Origin: Desulfosporosinus acidiphilus SJ4
GTDB taxonomy: Bacteria; Bacillota; Desulfitobacteriia; Desulfitobacteriales; Desulfitobacteriaceae
Direction: 5' to 3'
Assembly (NCBI RefSeq): GCF_000255115.2
Contig: NC_018068.1
Location: 4,001,977 to 4,065,976, forward strand
Length of the DNA: 64,000 bases
A model generated the notes under the pieces. It was given only the letters and a program-made list of their open reading frames with translations, ran no database searches and was not told the DNA's origin. Of this stretch, positions 46,095 through 53,537 are shown one piece after another; within the stretch, counting starts at the first letter, position 1; every line of letters begins with the position of its first letter. A program made the position numbers and the translations under genes.

Positions 46095-46934
46095 ATGGGC
46101 TTGCAAGGATTGGAAACATCCATGTTTTACCTTATGTTAGCAGCTTATATTATTAGCATGGTGTTGTATTGGGTTTATTTAGGCAGCAAAGACGAAATGT
46201 TCGGGTATTTTGCTACTATTATTACGTTTATAGGGCTAATCGGTAACACTGCGGCGATTGTTGTAAGAATGATTATCGCACAACGCCCACCCCTTTCAAA
46301 TGGGTATGAATTTATCTTAACGTTTTGTTGGGGGATAGTCGCTGTCTATTTGTTCACGGAATTACGATTTAAGATTAAGTATTTAGGATCATTTGTGATG
46401 CCAGTACCTTTCTTGTTGATAATGTTTATCATAATGTCAATGGGACCAGAGGAACGTCTTGTCCAAGCGATTCCTCCTGCTCTCAAGAGCCAGTGGTTAA
46501 CGTTCCATGTAGTTACTGCTATGTTTGCCTATGGGGCTTTTGCAATCTCTTTTGGATTAGGGTTAATGTACTTGCTAAAATGTCAAACGCTCGCAAAGTC
46601 CTCCCATAACTCATCAAGAATTCCTTCCTTGCAAGTTCTTGATGAATTATCCTATAAAATAGTCGGGTTTGCTTTCCCACTTCTGACGCTTTGTATCATC
46701 ACGGGAGCAATTTGGGCAAATTACGCTTGGGGTACCTATTGGTCTTGGGACCCTAAAGAGACTTGGTCACTAATTACTTGGATTATTTACGCGGGATATT
46801 TGCACGCGCGCTTAATGTATGGCTGGAAAGGAAAAAGAGCTGCTTGGATGGCTGTCTTCGGATTTTTGGCCGTGTTATTTACTTTCTTTGGAGTAAATTA
46901 TTTCTTGCCTGGTCTTCATTCTTATGCTTCCTAA
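46095..46934 (+). CDS. ccsA: System II cytochrome c synthase CcsA/ResC
   Basis: A 279-residue membrane protein with about eight helices. The haem-handling WWD motif is present as WGTYWSWDPKETWSLITW (about 217-234), and conserved His residues flank it (FHVVTAMFAYG, YLHARLMYG). It acts with ResB. AAGGAGG precedes the ATG. Clients in this window would be the two triheme DsrJ-like proteins. Confidence 0.93.
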   Translation: MGLQGLETSMFYLMLAAYIISMVLYWVYLGSKDEMFGYFATIITFIGLIGNTAAIVVRMIIAQRPPLSNGYEFILTFCWGIVAVYLFTELRFKIKYLGSFVMPVPFLLIMFIIMSMGPEERLVQAIPPALKSQWLTFHVVTAMFAYGAFAISFGLGLMYLLKCQTLAKSSHNSSRIPSLQVLDELSYKIVGFAFPLLTLCIITGAIWANYAWGTYWSWDPKETWSLITWIIYAGYLHARLMYGWKGKRAAWMAVFGFLAVLFTFFGVNYFLPGLHSYAS

Positions 46935-47020
46935 AGTAAGTGCTAAGTTATTGCGGAAGTATGTTTTCACAACGATACTAGGCTGAAATCTAACTATGTG
47001 CTCAAATGAGGAGGATTTTC

Positions 47021-47836
47021 ATGCAAGGGCGACGCCTCTGGACCATCGTAGGTGCAGTGGGCGTGTTTGCAATCGTTATGGTGTACGTTTGGTTTGCTGC
47101 TCGGTATGCGTCCGGAATCAACACAGGTATCCACCCGACTCTTTGGCTGGCTTTTATTGCGGGGTTGCTTTCTTTTGTTTCCCCGTGTTGTCTACCACTG
47201 TATCCATCGTATATTTCCTATATTTCCTGAATTACTTTTTCTAGGAACGAAAAACAGCTCTTGGCTCACCGGTTAAAGGCGTTGACCCACACGCTTTTCT
47301 TCGTGATTGGGTTTTCGATGGTCTTTTTAGCGCTTGGGTTGTCGGCGACCGTGCTCGGGCAAGTCTTTATCACCCATCGAACTTTGTTACGAATTATTGG
47401 AGGCGGAATTGTCATTCTCATGGGACTGTCCCTGAGCGGATTACTAAACCCCAAATGGCTGATGATGGAGAAGAAGTGGGAATACCGCCAAACGAGAGTG
47501 GGCTATGGCTGTTCCGTTTTAGTTGGTATTAGTTTCGCTGCCGGGTGGACGCCGTGTATAAGGCCCATACTGGCGTCGGTTTTGGTCATGAGTGCTAACC
47601 AGCCCTCCGTAAGGTTGGCTTTGATTCTGGCCTACATTGCCGGGTTTTCAATTCCTTTCTTTGTTTTGGCGTTTACGCTGAGCTCAGTACGGAAATTAGT
47701 TCCCTATGGGGCACTGCTTTCCAAGATCGGCGATTATCTGATGATTGGGTTCGGAATATTGTGTCGGCTTACCACCCGAAACTTATACTATTTGGTAAGG
47801 TTCAAAAAATACTATAAACAATTTTCAGCATTTTAA
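47021..47836 (+). pseudogene. ccdA: ccdA interrupted by an in-frame TGA
   Basis: CcdA carries electrons across the membrane to keep apocytochrome Cys residues reduced. The start ATG 47021 follows GAGGAGG. Residues up to [18 protein letters not shown] are normal CcdA (PCC holds a redox Cys), then TGA at 47228-47230 stands where family members have Gly (GGA). The same frame continues ITFSRNEKQLLAHRLKALTH... through GWTPCIRPIL, the second Cys motif, to 47836. The last 30 residues (from GILCRLTTRN) do not look like a CcdA end. Likely a nonsense mutation plus damaged tail; selenocysteine or sequence error are alternatives. Confidence 0.8.
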
Positions 47837-47971
47837 TAATAGATAGTGTAGTATACTCCTCATAATCATCCAAATTGGTCACTTGTTTCATGTTGAAATG
47901 TAACTATTGTTAGATCTTTTTGGCAATATTAACGAATGTATCAGTATAATTTTACGAACAAAGGTGGGAAT

Positions 47972-48538
47972 ATGTTGAAAGAGAAAGTGTTGAAGAAATT
48001 TTATATCTTCGTAACCATTATGTTGTTAATGTTCTCTCTTGCCGGTTGTGCCAATAAACCTGTAATTCCAACGACACCTCAGACGGGCACATCTTTAAAT
48101 CCGCAAGATCATCCAGCTGAAACTCCTGCTCAACCAAGAGACAAAGTAAGTCAGGCTAACGTGGAAACTAAAACCAATGATATACTTAACAAAAAGTATC
48201 CCGGTGACTGGAAATTATCCGGAAACACATTGAGTAAAGGTGCTTATACTGAAAACGGAAAATTTAAGATGGTTGATGATGTCGCTGCGTTGTTCCCAAA
48301 TACAATGGGTGTGTCCATTTTCGTCGGCAATCAGAGAATCTCTTCCAGCGTAATCCAACAAAACACCGGTCAAAGAGTTCTAGGAGGGTATGCCACCCCT
48401 GCCGCTGTTGGCGACGTTCTGAAAAGTGGTACCACCACCAGCACCTTAAGCAGTGGGTATCAGAATGTCTATATTCCTCTTAAGGATAGTAACGCTAAGA
48501 CCGTAGCAGTTATGACTATCTCAATACCCAAACAATAA
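47972..48538 (+). CDS. lipoprotein with a Cache-like sensor domain
   Basis: A 188-residue exported lipoprotein: signal with lipobox LAGC (Cys near 26), a Pro/Thr/Gln-rich linker, then a globular domain with GVSIFVGNQRISSSV, GQRVLGGYATPAAVGDVLKSG and YIPLKDSNAKTVAVMTI. That order resembles the single Cache ligand-binding fold of chemoreceptors (IF...R..T.V...G.R..G......V..VL.G...Y.PL.D..G...). It has no transducing part, so it may be a binding protein for a receptor. ATG 47972 after AAAGGTGGG. Confidence 0.6.
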   Translation: MLKEKVLKKFYIFVTIMLLMFSLAGCANKPVIPTTPQTGTSLNPQDHPAETPAQPRDKVSQANVETKTNDILNKKYPGDWKLSGNTLSKGAYTENGKFKMVDDVAALFPNTMGVSIFVGNQRISSSVIQQNTGQRVLGGYATPAAVGDVLKSGTTTSTLSSGYQNVYIPLKDSNAKTVAVMTISIPKQ

Positions 48539-48591
48539 TTAACTTATAGCGCAAGCATTGTAATAACTGCCAAATATATAATATTTTCAGC

Positions 48592-48622
48592 CAGCAGGGT
48601 AAGTGTGCCCTGCTTTTTTATA
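48592..48622 (+). terminator. intrinsic terminator after the Cache-like lipoprotein
   Basis: AGCAGGG-TAAGTGT-CCCTGCT followed by TTTTTTA. Confidence 0.85.
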
Positions 48623-48757
48623 GCAGTTTTACAAAAAGGGTAATTTTGGTTTACAAATTACTTCTATAATCCGAGCATGGTCAGACGAGGCATATTCGGA
48701 CTTAAGTCAAAATAAATAGGCTGCCTTCAAATGAAGACAACCTCGCTCGCCTAATTA

Positions 48758-48804
48758 ACGTACCAAATAATGCACCAGAGAAGGAGGCATTTTATTTGGT
48801 ACGT
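48758..48804 (-). terminator. hairpin downstream of the first DsrJ-like gene
   Basis: ACGTACCAAATAATGC pairs with GCATTTTATTTGGTACGT (two-base bulge) across a 13-base loop. It lies 50 bases after the DsrJ-like stop; no clear T-run, so its function is uncertain. Confidence 0.4.
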
Positions 48805-48856
48805 CTCTAGACTCGGATTTTACTGAATAATCGATGTGATTATCTGCAGGGTCAGT

Positions 48857-49261
48857 TCACTTCGTTGACCCATTTGGCCAAGGATGACAACTCCAACAAG
48901 TCGGCTTTACTGATGCATAATCATGACATTTAACACAAAATTGATCAGAGGGACTTAAGGCCGGGTTATAATGACAGTTCAAGCACGTATCAATACCAAT
49001 TTTAAATGATTTTCCCTGACTATTTACATAAACTGTCTTACCCTCACGTACGTATTCATTCCTCCATTGATCGAGTAATTTCATATGATTAGCCCTCATC
49101 CACTCTGCTGGTTCGATACATTGCTTAGTAGCAAGTTGATGGATAGTCCCAGTATTTATTTCCGGCCCTTTATTGCTTTTCCCCCAATTATAAAGGAAAG
49201 GTATAGTAAGGATGCCAACAAAAATAATAATTGCAGCTATAATCCTTCGATTTTTAAACAT
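48857..49261 (-). CDS. DsrJ-like triheme cytochrome c, stand-alone
   Basis: A 134-residue membrane-anchored cytochrome: signal anchor 5-25, then three CxxCH haem sites (Cys93-His97, Cys109-His113, Cys122-His126). The segment KQCIEPAEWMRANHMKLLDQ matches DsrJ, where the Cys (here Cys48) can be an unusual His/Cys axial ligand, and CHDYASVKPTCWSCH matches the DsrJ tail. DsrJ normally works in DsrMKJOP, but no dsrMKOP gene lies nearby. A paralogue is at 63045-63452. Needs System II maturation, encoded 2 kb away. Confidence 0.82.
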   Translation of the reverse strand: MFKNRRIIAAIIIFVGILTIPFLYNWGKSNKGPEINTGTIHQLATKQCIEPAEWMRANHMKLLDQWRNEYVREGKTVYVNSQGKSFKIGIDTCLNCHYNPALSPSDQFCVKCHDYASVKPTCWSCHPWPNGSTK

Positions 49262-49475
49262 TACTAATCACCTTCCTTTTTTAATTCATCAAGCTTTATT
49301 TGAAATATTGGGCTAATTTTGAGTTAAAGGGACATCCTCTGATATCTATCAAGTGCTTATTTCATTTTTTCCAATCAGAAGAGATTTATCCTGACTAAGA
49401 TATAAGAAATACTTTTAGAAAAATATTAAACCCTTTTCAGCTCTTGGTTAAGCAAGCCCTTAGTACAAAATCACA

Positions 49476-49538
49476 TTGATAACAACCAAAAACCTTCCTT
49501 GCCAACTGATGTCAACGGAAGGTTTTGGTTGTTATCAA
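49476..49538. repeat. 22-bp inverted repeat in a divergent promoter region
   Basis: TTGATAACAACCAAAAACC at 49476 onward pairs with GGTTTTGGTTGTTATCAA ending 49538, extended by CCTTCC/GGAAGG; 22 pairs with one A bulge and an 18-base loop. It lies between the DsrJ-like gene and the cupredoxin gene, 15 bases before the ATTCAY boxes. It may insulate the two units or bind a regulator. Confidence 0.7.
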
Positions 49539-49552
49539 GATATCTTTAAGAA

Positions 49553-49607
49553 ATTCATCAGAAATTCACAACTCATTCACAGCAAAATCGTATTGATTCT
49601 TTATACT
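49553..49607 (+). promoter_or_regulatory. three 11-bp-spaced ATTCAY boxes and -10 of the cupredoxin gene
   Basis: ATTCAT (49553), ATTCAC (49564) and ATTCAC (49575) stand exactly 11 bp apart. TATACT (49602-49607) is the -10, and there is no good -35; box 3 covers that position. Direct repeats at 11 bp over a missing -35 are how OmpR/PhoB-type activators bind. The sequence TCGTATTGATT between box 3 and -10 is also shared with the other copies. Confidence 0.75.
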
Positions 49608-49671
49608 TTGAGACATAAAGACAGATTTGGAGTTAAACATATTCAAAATTGAATTTCAAGGAGGAAACATA

Positions 49672-50715
49672 ATGAAGACAAAATGGATTGTAGGACTCTC
49701 ATTAGCAAGCGTGATTGCGCTTTCAGGTACGGTATTCGCGATGAACTCTGGGTCAGTTGCCACCCAATCAGTCGGACAAACTCCTGGTATATCACTCGCC
49801 GTTTATAAAACTCCCAATCCAGAAACAGCTGCTAATACATCACAATCTACAGTTGACAACAATTCAAATGACGTTACTAATCCGGGTTCTTATGGTTACG
49901 ATGGAGAGTATGGCATGATGGGGGGTTACGGGGCTAACGGATACGGCGGAGGTTACGGCATGATGGGCGGTTACGGGGCTAATGGATACAGCGGAGGCTA
50001 TGGCATGATGGGCGGTTACGGGGCTAATGGATACAGCGGAGGCTATGGCATGATGGGCGGTTACGGGGCTAATGGATACAGCGGAGGCTATGGCATGATG
50101 GGCGGTTACGGGGCTAATGGATACAGCGGAGGCTATGGCATGATGGGCGGTTACGGGGCTAATGGATACAGCGGAGGCTATGGCATGATGGGGGGTTACG
50201 GTATGATGGGCGGTTTTGGCTACGGCAATGGCAGTAATTACGGTCAAAACATTAAAGATGATAATAGTGCGGCAAAGGATATGGAGACCTCCTTAACCAA
50301 CGCCACAGTCGACAAAAGCGCGAATACAATAACCTATACTGGCACAGCTGTGAACATTGTTATGTTTGGCGGACCAGAAGAAGCCGATGGTAAATTCGTT
50401 ATTGGCGGATTAATAAATCCAACCCTAAAAATCCCTCAAGGAGCAAAAGTAACGATGGAGCTAATCAATGAGGATACCGGTATGCCTCATGGAGTCGAGT
50501 TAACAGCCGCACCCCCTCCTTATGCTTATATGTCGATGATGCAAGGAGGGGTTTACCCGGGTAGCTTTATCCCTCCGATTCCGGAAGCCGCTACTAATCA
50601 ATATCCGTCGGCCCAGGTTTCGTTTACGGCGAGTAATAACGGTGAGTTTTACTATTTATGCCAATACCCAGGTCATGCTGCAAAAGGTATGTACGGGAAA
50701 ATTATTATTGGTTAA
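49672..50715 (+). CDS. exported rusticyanin-like cupredoxin with Gly/Tyr/Met tandem repeats
   Basis: A 347-residue secreted protein. Signal peptide 1-23 (VGLSLASVIALSGTVFA), a Ser/Thr/Asn linker, a repeat block at about 77-180 built from GGYGMMGGYGANGYS (15 residues), then a blue-copper domain at about 200-347. Type 1 copper ligands are His273 (MPHGVEL), Cys330, His335 and Met340 (LCQYPGHAAKGMYGK). PPPYAYM and the G-x-FIPPIP segment before the Cys match rusticyanin, the acid-stable iron-oxidation copper protein. Start ATG 49672 after AAGGAGG. A copper electron carrier in an anaerobe is unusual; the repeat may bind Cu(I) or form a fibrous matrix (inference). Confidence 0.82.
   Translation: MKTKWIVGLSLASVIALSGTVFAMNSGSVATQSVGQTPGISLAVYKTPNPETAANTSQSTVDNNSNDVTNPGSYGYDGEYGMMGGYGANGYGGGYGMMGGYGANGYSGGYGMMGGYGANGYSGGYGMMGGYGANGYSGGYGMMGGYGANGYSGGYGMMGGYGANGYSGGYGMMGGYGMMGGFGYGNGSNYGQNIKDDNSAAKDMETSLTNATVDKSANTITYTGTAVNIVMFGGPEEADGKFVIGGLINPTLKIPQGAKVTMELINEDTGMPHGVELTAAPPPYAYMSMMQGGVYPGSFIPPIPEAATNQYPSAQVSFTASNNGEFYYLCQYPGHAAKGMYGKIIIG
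49900..50208 (+). repeat. 45-bp coding tandem repeat array
   Basis: Units begin at 49939 (one variant), 49984, 50029, 50074, 50119 and 50164; copies 2-5 appear identical at the DNA level, with degenerate edges. Each encodes GYSGGYGMMGGYGAN in permuted form. Identity at synonymous sites points to recent unit expansion. Confidence 0.9.
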
Positions 50716-50845
50716 AAGTACAAAATCTAGACTTTGGCGGAATTGGTTATTTGCTTGAGGGTTTATTTATAGATTCGCGGTTCTCTTACTCTTACTCTTA
50801 CTATGGAAGATATTATGACTTTAGGAAAATTCCTAGATAATCTAA

Positions 50846-51133
50846 GCATCTTCTGGTGGAAGGAAAAGCTACCTACAATACTTTTATGGGGCCTTTCGGG
50901 GTGCATATTAAAGGATCAACATCATTCGTTGCCGACCTGACGACTCAAATTATGCAGTATATCTTAGTAATTGCCGGAACTCTTAGCTCCATGTATACAA
51001 CTTATTGAAACGCCAAAAGAACTATGGTGTAAGTAAAACCTTATCAGTTTCATTACCGCATATGGGTGTCATTTTGCTCTTCGGTATTTTAAACTCCCTC
51101 AGCTTTACTGTCCGTATGGTAATGCGGATGTAA
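50846..51133 (+). pseudogene. decayed 3' copy of the polyferredoxin gene
   Basis: Reads HLLVEGKATYNTFMGPFGVH... in parallel with residues near the end of the polyferredoxin at 43120-44472 (HLLAEGKATYYTFMGLFGVH). An in-frame TGA replaces the Arg codon after ..MYTTY, a one-base deletion follows, and the original stop context (ATGCGGATGTAA) is recognisable. Similarity continues past the stop into the shared hairpin at 51194-51217, so the 3' flank was copied too. Confidence 0.85.
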
Positions 51134-51193
51134 AATTCGGATGTCAGAGGTTAGCGGCCAGAGGTTATTAGATAATTTATTTTTAACAGCTTT

Positions 51194-51217
51194 GCGCACT
51201 CGCGAAATCGAGTGCGC
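51194..51217 (+). terminator. hairpin copied with the polyferredoxin 3' end
   Basis: GCGCACTCG-CGAAAT-CGAGTGCGC, better paired than the original at 44544. No T-run. Confidence 0.5.
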
Positions 51218-51318
51218 GAATCAGTTACAGATCAACACGTTAATTAATTTAAATAAAATTGCAGTTTTAGGAGATTATATGTATATCTCCTAAAAGATTT
51301 TTTTCGGGAGGGCGTGCC

Positions 51319-51924
51319 ATGAATGACACAAAGAAAACCCAAAAATTAAAAACCGTTATTATAGTAGTCTTGCTCGCCGCATGTTTAATTGGGGCTGGGG
51401 CCTATGGATTCTTTTCCAATAATAGTAGTTCAACACCCCTTTCGTCGACTTCTAGCAACAGTGACTACACTAATGCCAGGAACCGTGTAGATACTCTAAC
51501 CCAACAACTGAAATCAAGCCCTAATGATATCGGTTTGCAGCAAGATTTGGGAGATGCTTATTATGATTTAGGAACCGCTGCCCGAAATAATGCTCCGAAC
51601 GAAGCAAAAGAGGATTATAGTCAGGCAGTAAAAAATTATCAAGTTGTTCTCAAGAATAAACAAGACCTCAATGTCATAACCGATATGGCGACAGCTGCCT
51701 ATTATAGTCAACAATTTGATCTAGCTGAACAAAGTTACCAAAAGGCCTTAAGCATAAATCCAAATTTCACTCCCGCTTTGAATAATTATGGCGTATTTCT
51801 GTATGAGTATAAAAAAGACAATGCTTCAGCCATCCGAATGTGGCAAACTGCCCTGAACCAAGATCCCAATGGACCCAACTCTGCTCAACTTAAGTCCCTG
51901 ATTAAACAAGCTCAGAATCGATAA
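51319..51924 (+). CDS. membrane-anchored TPR protein
   Basis: A 201-residue protein with an N-terminal membrane anchor (TVIIVVLLAACLIGAGAYGFF, about 12-32), a Ser-rich linker, and three to four tetratricopeptide repeats (LQQDLGDAYYDLGTAA; ATAAYYSQQFDLAEQSYQKAL; ALNNYGVFLYEYKKDNASAI). The TPRs are outside the membrane. NrfG/CcmH-like proteins with this layout help cytochrome c assembly, which suits the neighbours, but the role is inference. GGGAGG lies upstream. Confidence 0.75.
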   Translation: MNDTKKTQKLKTVIIVVLLAACLIGAGAYGFFSNNSSSTPLSSTSSNSDYTNARNRVDTLTQQLKSSPNDIGLQQDLGDAYYDLGTAARNNAPNEAKEDYSQAVKNYQVVLKNKQDLNVITDMATAAYYSQQFDLAEQSYQKALSINPNFTPALNNYGVFLYEYKKDNASAIRMWQTALNQDPNGPNSAQLKSLIKQAQNR

Positions 51925-51983
51925 AGACTACTTGTAAGTTAACAAGATTAAGAACCAAAGGTTTAATCTATCATTTTTCGAAA

Positions 51984-52030
51984 AACACAAAAGGGAACTA
52001 AGTGCAATACTTCAGTTCCCTTTTGTGCTT
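51984..52030. terminator. bidirectional terminator between convergent genes
   Basis: CACAAAAGGGAACT pairs perfectly with AGTTCCCTTTTGTG across a 14-base loop. Confidence 0.85.
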
Positions 52031-52042
52031 CTGTAATCTTAT

Positions 52043-52570
52043 TTACCTTCCCATTCTTCCAGTGGAACCCATCATGGTTCTGACTCTTGAATATTGACCC
52101 GATTGTTGAGTTGTGCTAGAAGCATTCACCTTATTAGACCTGTATGTTCCACTCATTACTTGCTGGCTTTGTGAATTATTCATTGGTCCATTCATGGGAG
52201 TACTCACAGACTTTGTCTGCATTTGAGTATAACCGGGCATGTTTTGTATTTGATTATTGGGTTCGTTGGTAGCGATTGGAGTACTCATAGGCATCGTCTG
52301 CATTTGAGTATACCCCGGCATGTTTTGTAGCTGATTATTGGGTTCGTTAGCACTCGTTGGATTACTAGGGTTTGTCTGGTTAGTCTTCGGAGTTGTTCCC
52401 TGCAAATCTCCTGGACTTGTGACATTGCTAGGAGTCATATATGAAGTTGCGCTGGAAGGTTGCGACAATGTGTTGTGGGAATTGCTCCCCGTGGTAGCAG
52501 CATTCACGATCCCCGCCACCCCTAATACTAAAGCCATTGATAAAGTCGCCACTAATGCTTTCTTTTGCAT
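52043..52570 (-). CDS. secreted low-complexity protein with NEPNNQ repeats
   Basis: A 175-residue exported protein: signal peptide about 1-25 (LVATLSMALVLGVAGIVNAA), then Asn/Thr/Gln/Met-rich sequence. NEPNNQLQNMPGYTQMQT recurs as NEPNNQIQNMPGYTQMQT. The end RTMMGSTGRMGR is shared with the partial gene at the right edge. No known domain. ATG 52570 at 12 bases from AAAGGA; TTG 52582 is too close. A SigI-type promoter lies upstream, so it may be an extracytoplasmic stress or surface protein. Confidence 0.65.
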   Translation of the reverse strand: MQKKALVATLSMALVLGVAGIVNAATTGSNSHNTLSQPSSATSYMTPSNVTSPGDLQGTTPKTNQTNPSNPTSANEPNNQLQNMPGYTQMQTMPMSTPIATNEPNNQIQNMPGYTQMQTKSVSTPMNGPMNNSQSQQVMSGTYRSNKVNASSTTQQSGQYSRVRTMMGSTGRMGR

Positions 52571-52680
52571 GCTACAATTCAATCCTTTCTTAACAAGATT
52601 TAGATAATATTAAAATTCAACGCCCTTGAAATCCAGTTTAATTTTCCGTTTGTCTCTCACCTCCTGTTGTCACCATAGTA

Positions 52681-52709
52681 TTCGCAGTCCCTTCCGATTC
52701 TCGGGGGGT
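52681..52709 (-). promoter_or_regulatory. SigI-type promoter facing the secreted-protein gene
   Basis: Minus-strand ACCCCC (52709-52704), 19 bases, CGAA (52684-52681). SigI promoters in Bacillus and Clostridium have an ACCCCC-like -35 and a CGAA -10. After it comes AGGAGGTG (near 52665) with no start codon at the right distance. Confidence 0.55.
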
Positions 52710-52746
52710 AGGTTTACATCTTTTTTAAACTAAATTTTTTTAAGGT

Positions 52747-52776
52747 ACCCCCTAAAATCCAAGATATCTTTACGAA
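52747..52776 (+). promoter_or_regulatory. SigI-type promoter of sigI
   Basis: ACCCCC (52747-52752), 20 bases, CGAA (52773-52776), 27 bases before the sigI start. Autoregulation is usual for sigI-rsgI. Confidence 0.6.
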
Positions 52777-52802
52777 ACTTTCTACTAGGTGGAGGGGTTG
52801 AA

Positions 52803-53537
52803 GTGCAAGAACAAACAATTCAGCAGACTTTACAAGCAGCTAAAAAGGGAAACAAACTTGCTAGAGAAGAATTTATTGAAAATCACAAACCATTGATCTT
52901 GAAAATCAGCTCAAATTTATGTAAGCGGTATCTAACTTGGGGACATGATGAAGAACTAAGCATCGCCTTAGTAGCTTTTAATGAAGCAATTGATGACTAT
53001 GACCCTGTCCAGGGTGCCTCGTTCTACGGGTTTGCTAAAACTATCATAACACGACGATTAATCGATTACTTTCGCAAAGAGTCAAAACATCAATTACTCT
53101 CGCTTACCCCTTCAGAGTCTGACAACGACATCGATCACCATTATGCTTCCGAAGCGTCTTTGGATATATATAAAGAGAAAGAACAGCATAATGATTTTGC
53201 CGAGACGGTTAAGAGCTATATAATCGTTTTAGCCGAATATGGAATAACCTTAGAAAATTTAGTGGAAGTCTCCCCTAAACACCGTGACAGTAAAGCAACA
53301 CTATATAAAGTGGCCCAAAAACTATGTTCTCAACCCGATTTGCTGCAATACCTAACCAAGAATAAGTGCTTGCCTCTCAAAGAGTTAGAGCTTCTTACCG
53401 GAGTAAAACGCAAAGTCCTGGAAAGAGGGCGCAAATATCTGATTGCCACAGTTCTAATCCTATCCGATCCTGAATTCAGATCTTTAAAAAACTTTACACA
53501 AATAGACTCGATAACTACGCGAAAGGGGTTAGCGTAA
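52803..53537 (+). CDS. sigI: RNA polymerase sigma factor SigI
   Basis: A 244-residue sigma-70-family factor of the SigI group. Region 2 is clear: GASFYGFAKTIITRRLIDYFRK (about 77-98), preceded by EELSIALVAFNEAIDDYDP. The C-terminal region includes LKELELLTGVKRKVLERGRKYLIA, the SigI C-terminal helix-turn-helix. SigI controls heat, cell-wall or polysaccharide-sensing genes together with RsgI. Start GTG 52803 after GGTGGAGGGG. Its last base is the A of the rsgI ATG. Confidence 0.93.
   Translation: MQEQTIQQTLQAAKKGNKLAREEFIENHKPLILKISSNLCKRYLTWGHDEELSIALVAFNEAIDDYDPVQGASFYGFAKTIITRRLIDYFRKESKHQLLSLTPSESDNDIDHHYASEASLDIYKEKEQHNDFAETVKSYIIVLAEYGITLENLVEVSPKHRDSKATLYKVAQKLCSQPDLLQYLTKNKCLPLKELELLTGVKRKVLERGRKYLIATVLILSDPEFRSLKNFTQIDSITTRKGLA

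Noticed and set aside
47228-47230. selenocysteine codon in ccdA as the preferred reading
   Set aside because: Relatives have Gly here, the following stem is A-T only, and the gene tail is also abnormal; kept only as an alternative.
49900-50208. CRISPR-like array
   Set aside because: Repeats are contiguous with no spacers and lie in frame in a secreted protein.
49864-50247. 127-codon minus-strand frame with HHAIASAVSISPVTA repeats
   Set aside because: It is the antisense of the 45-bp coding repeat; periodicity alone keeps it open.
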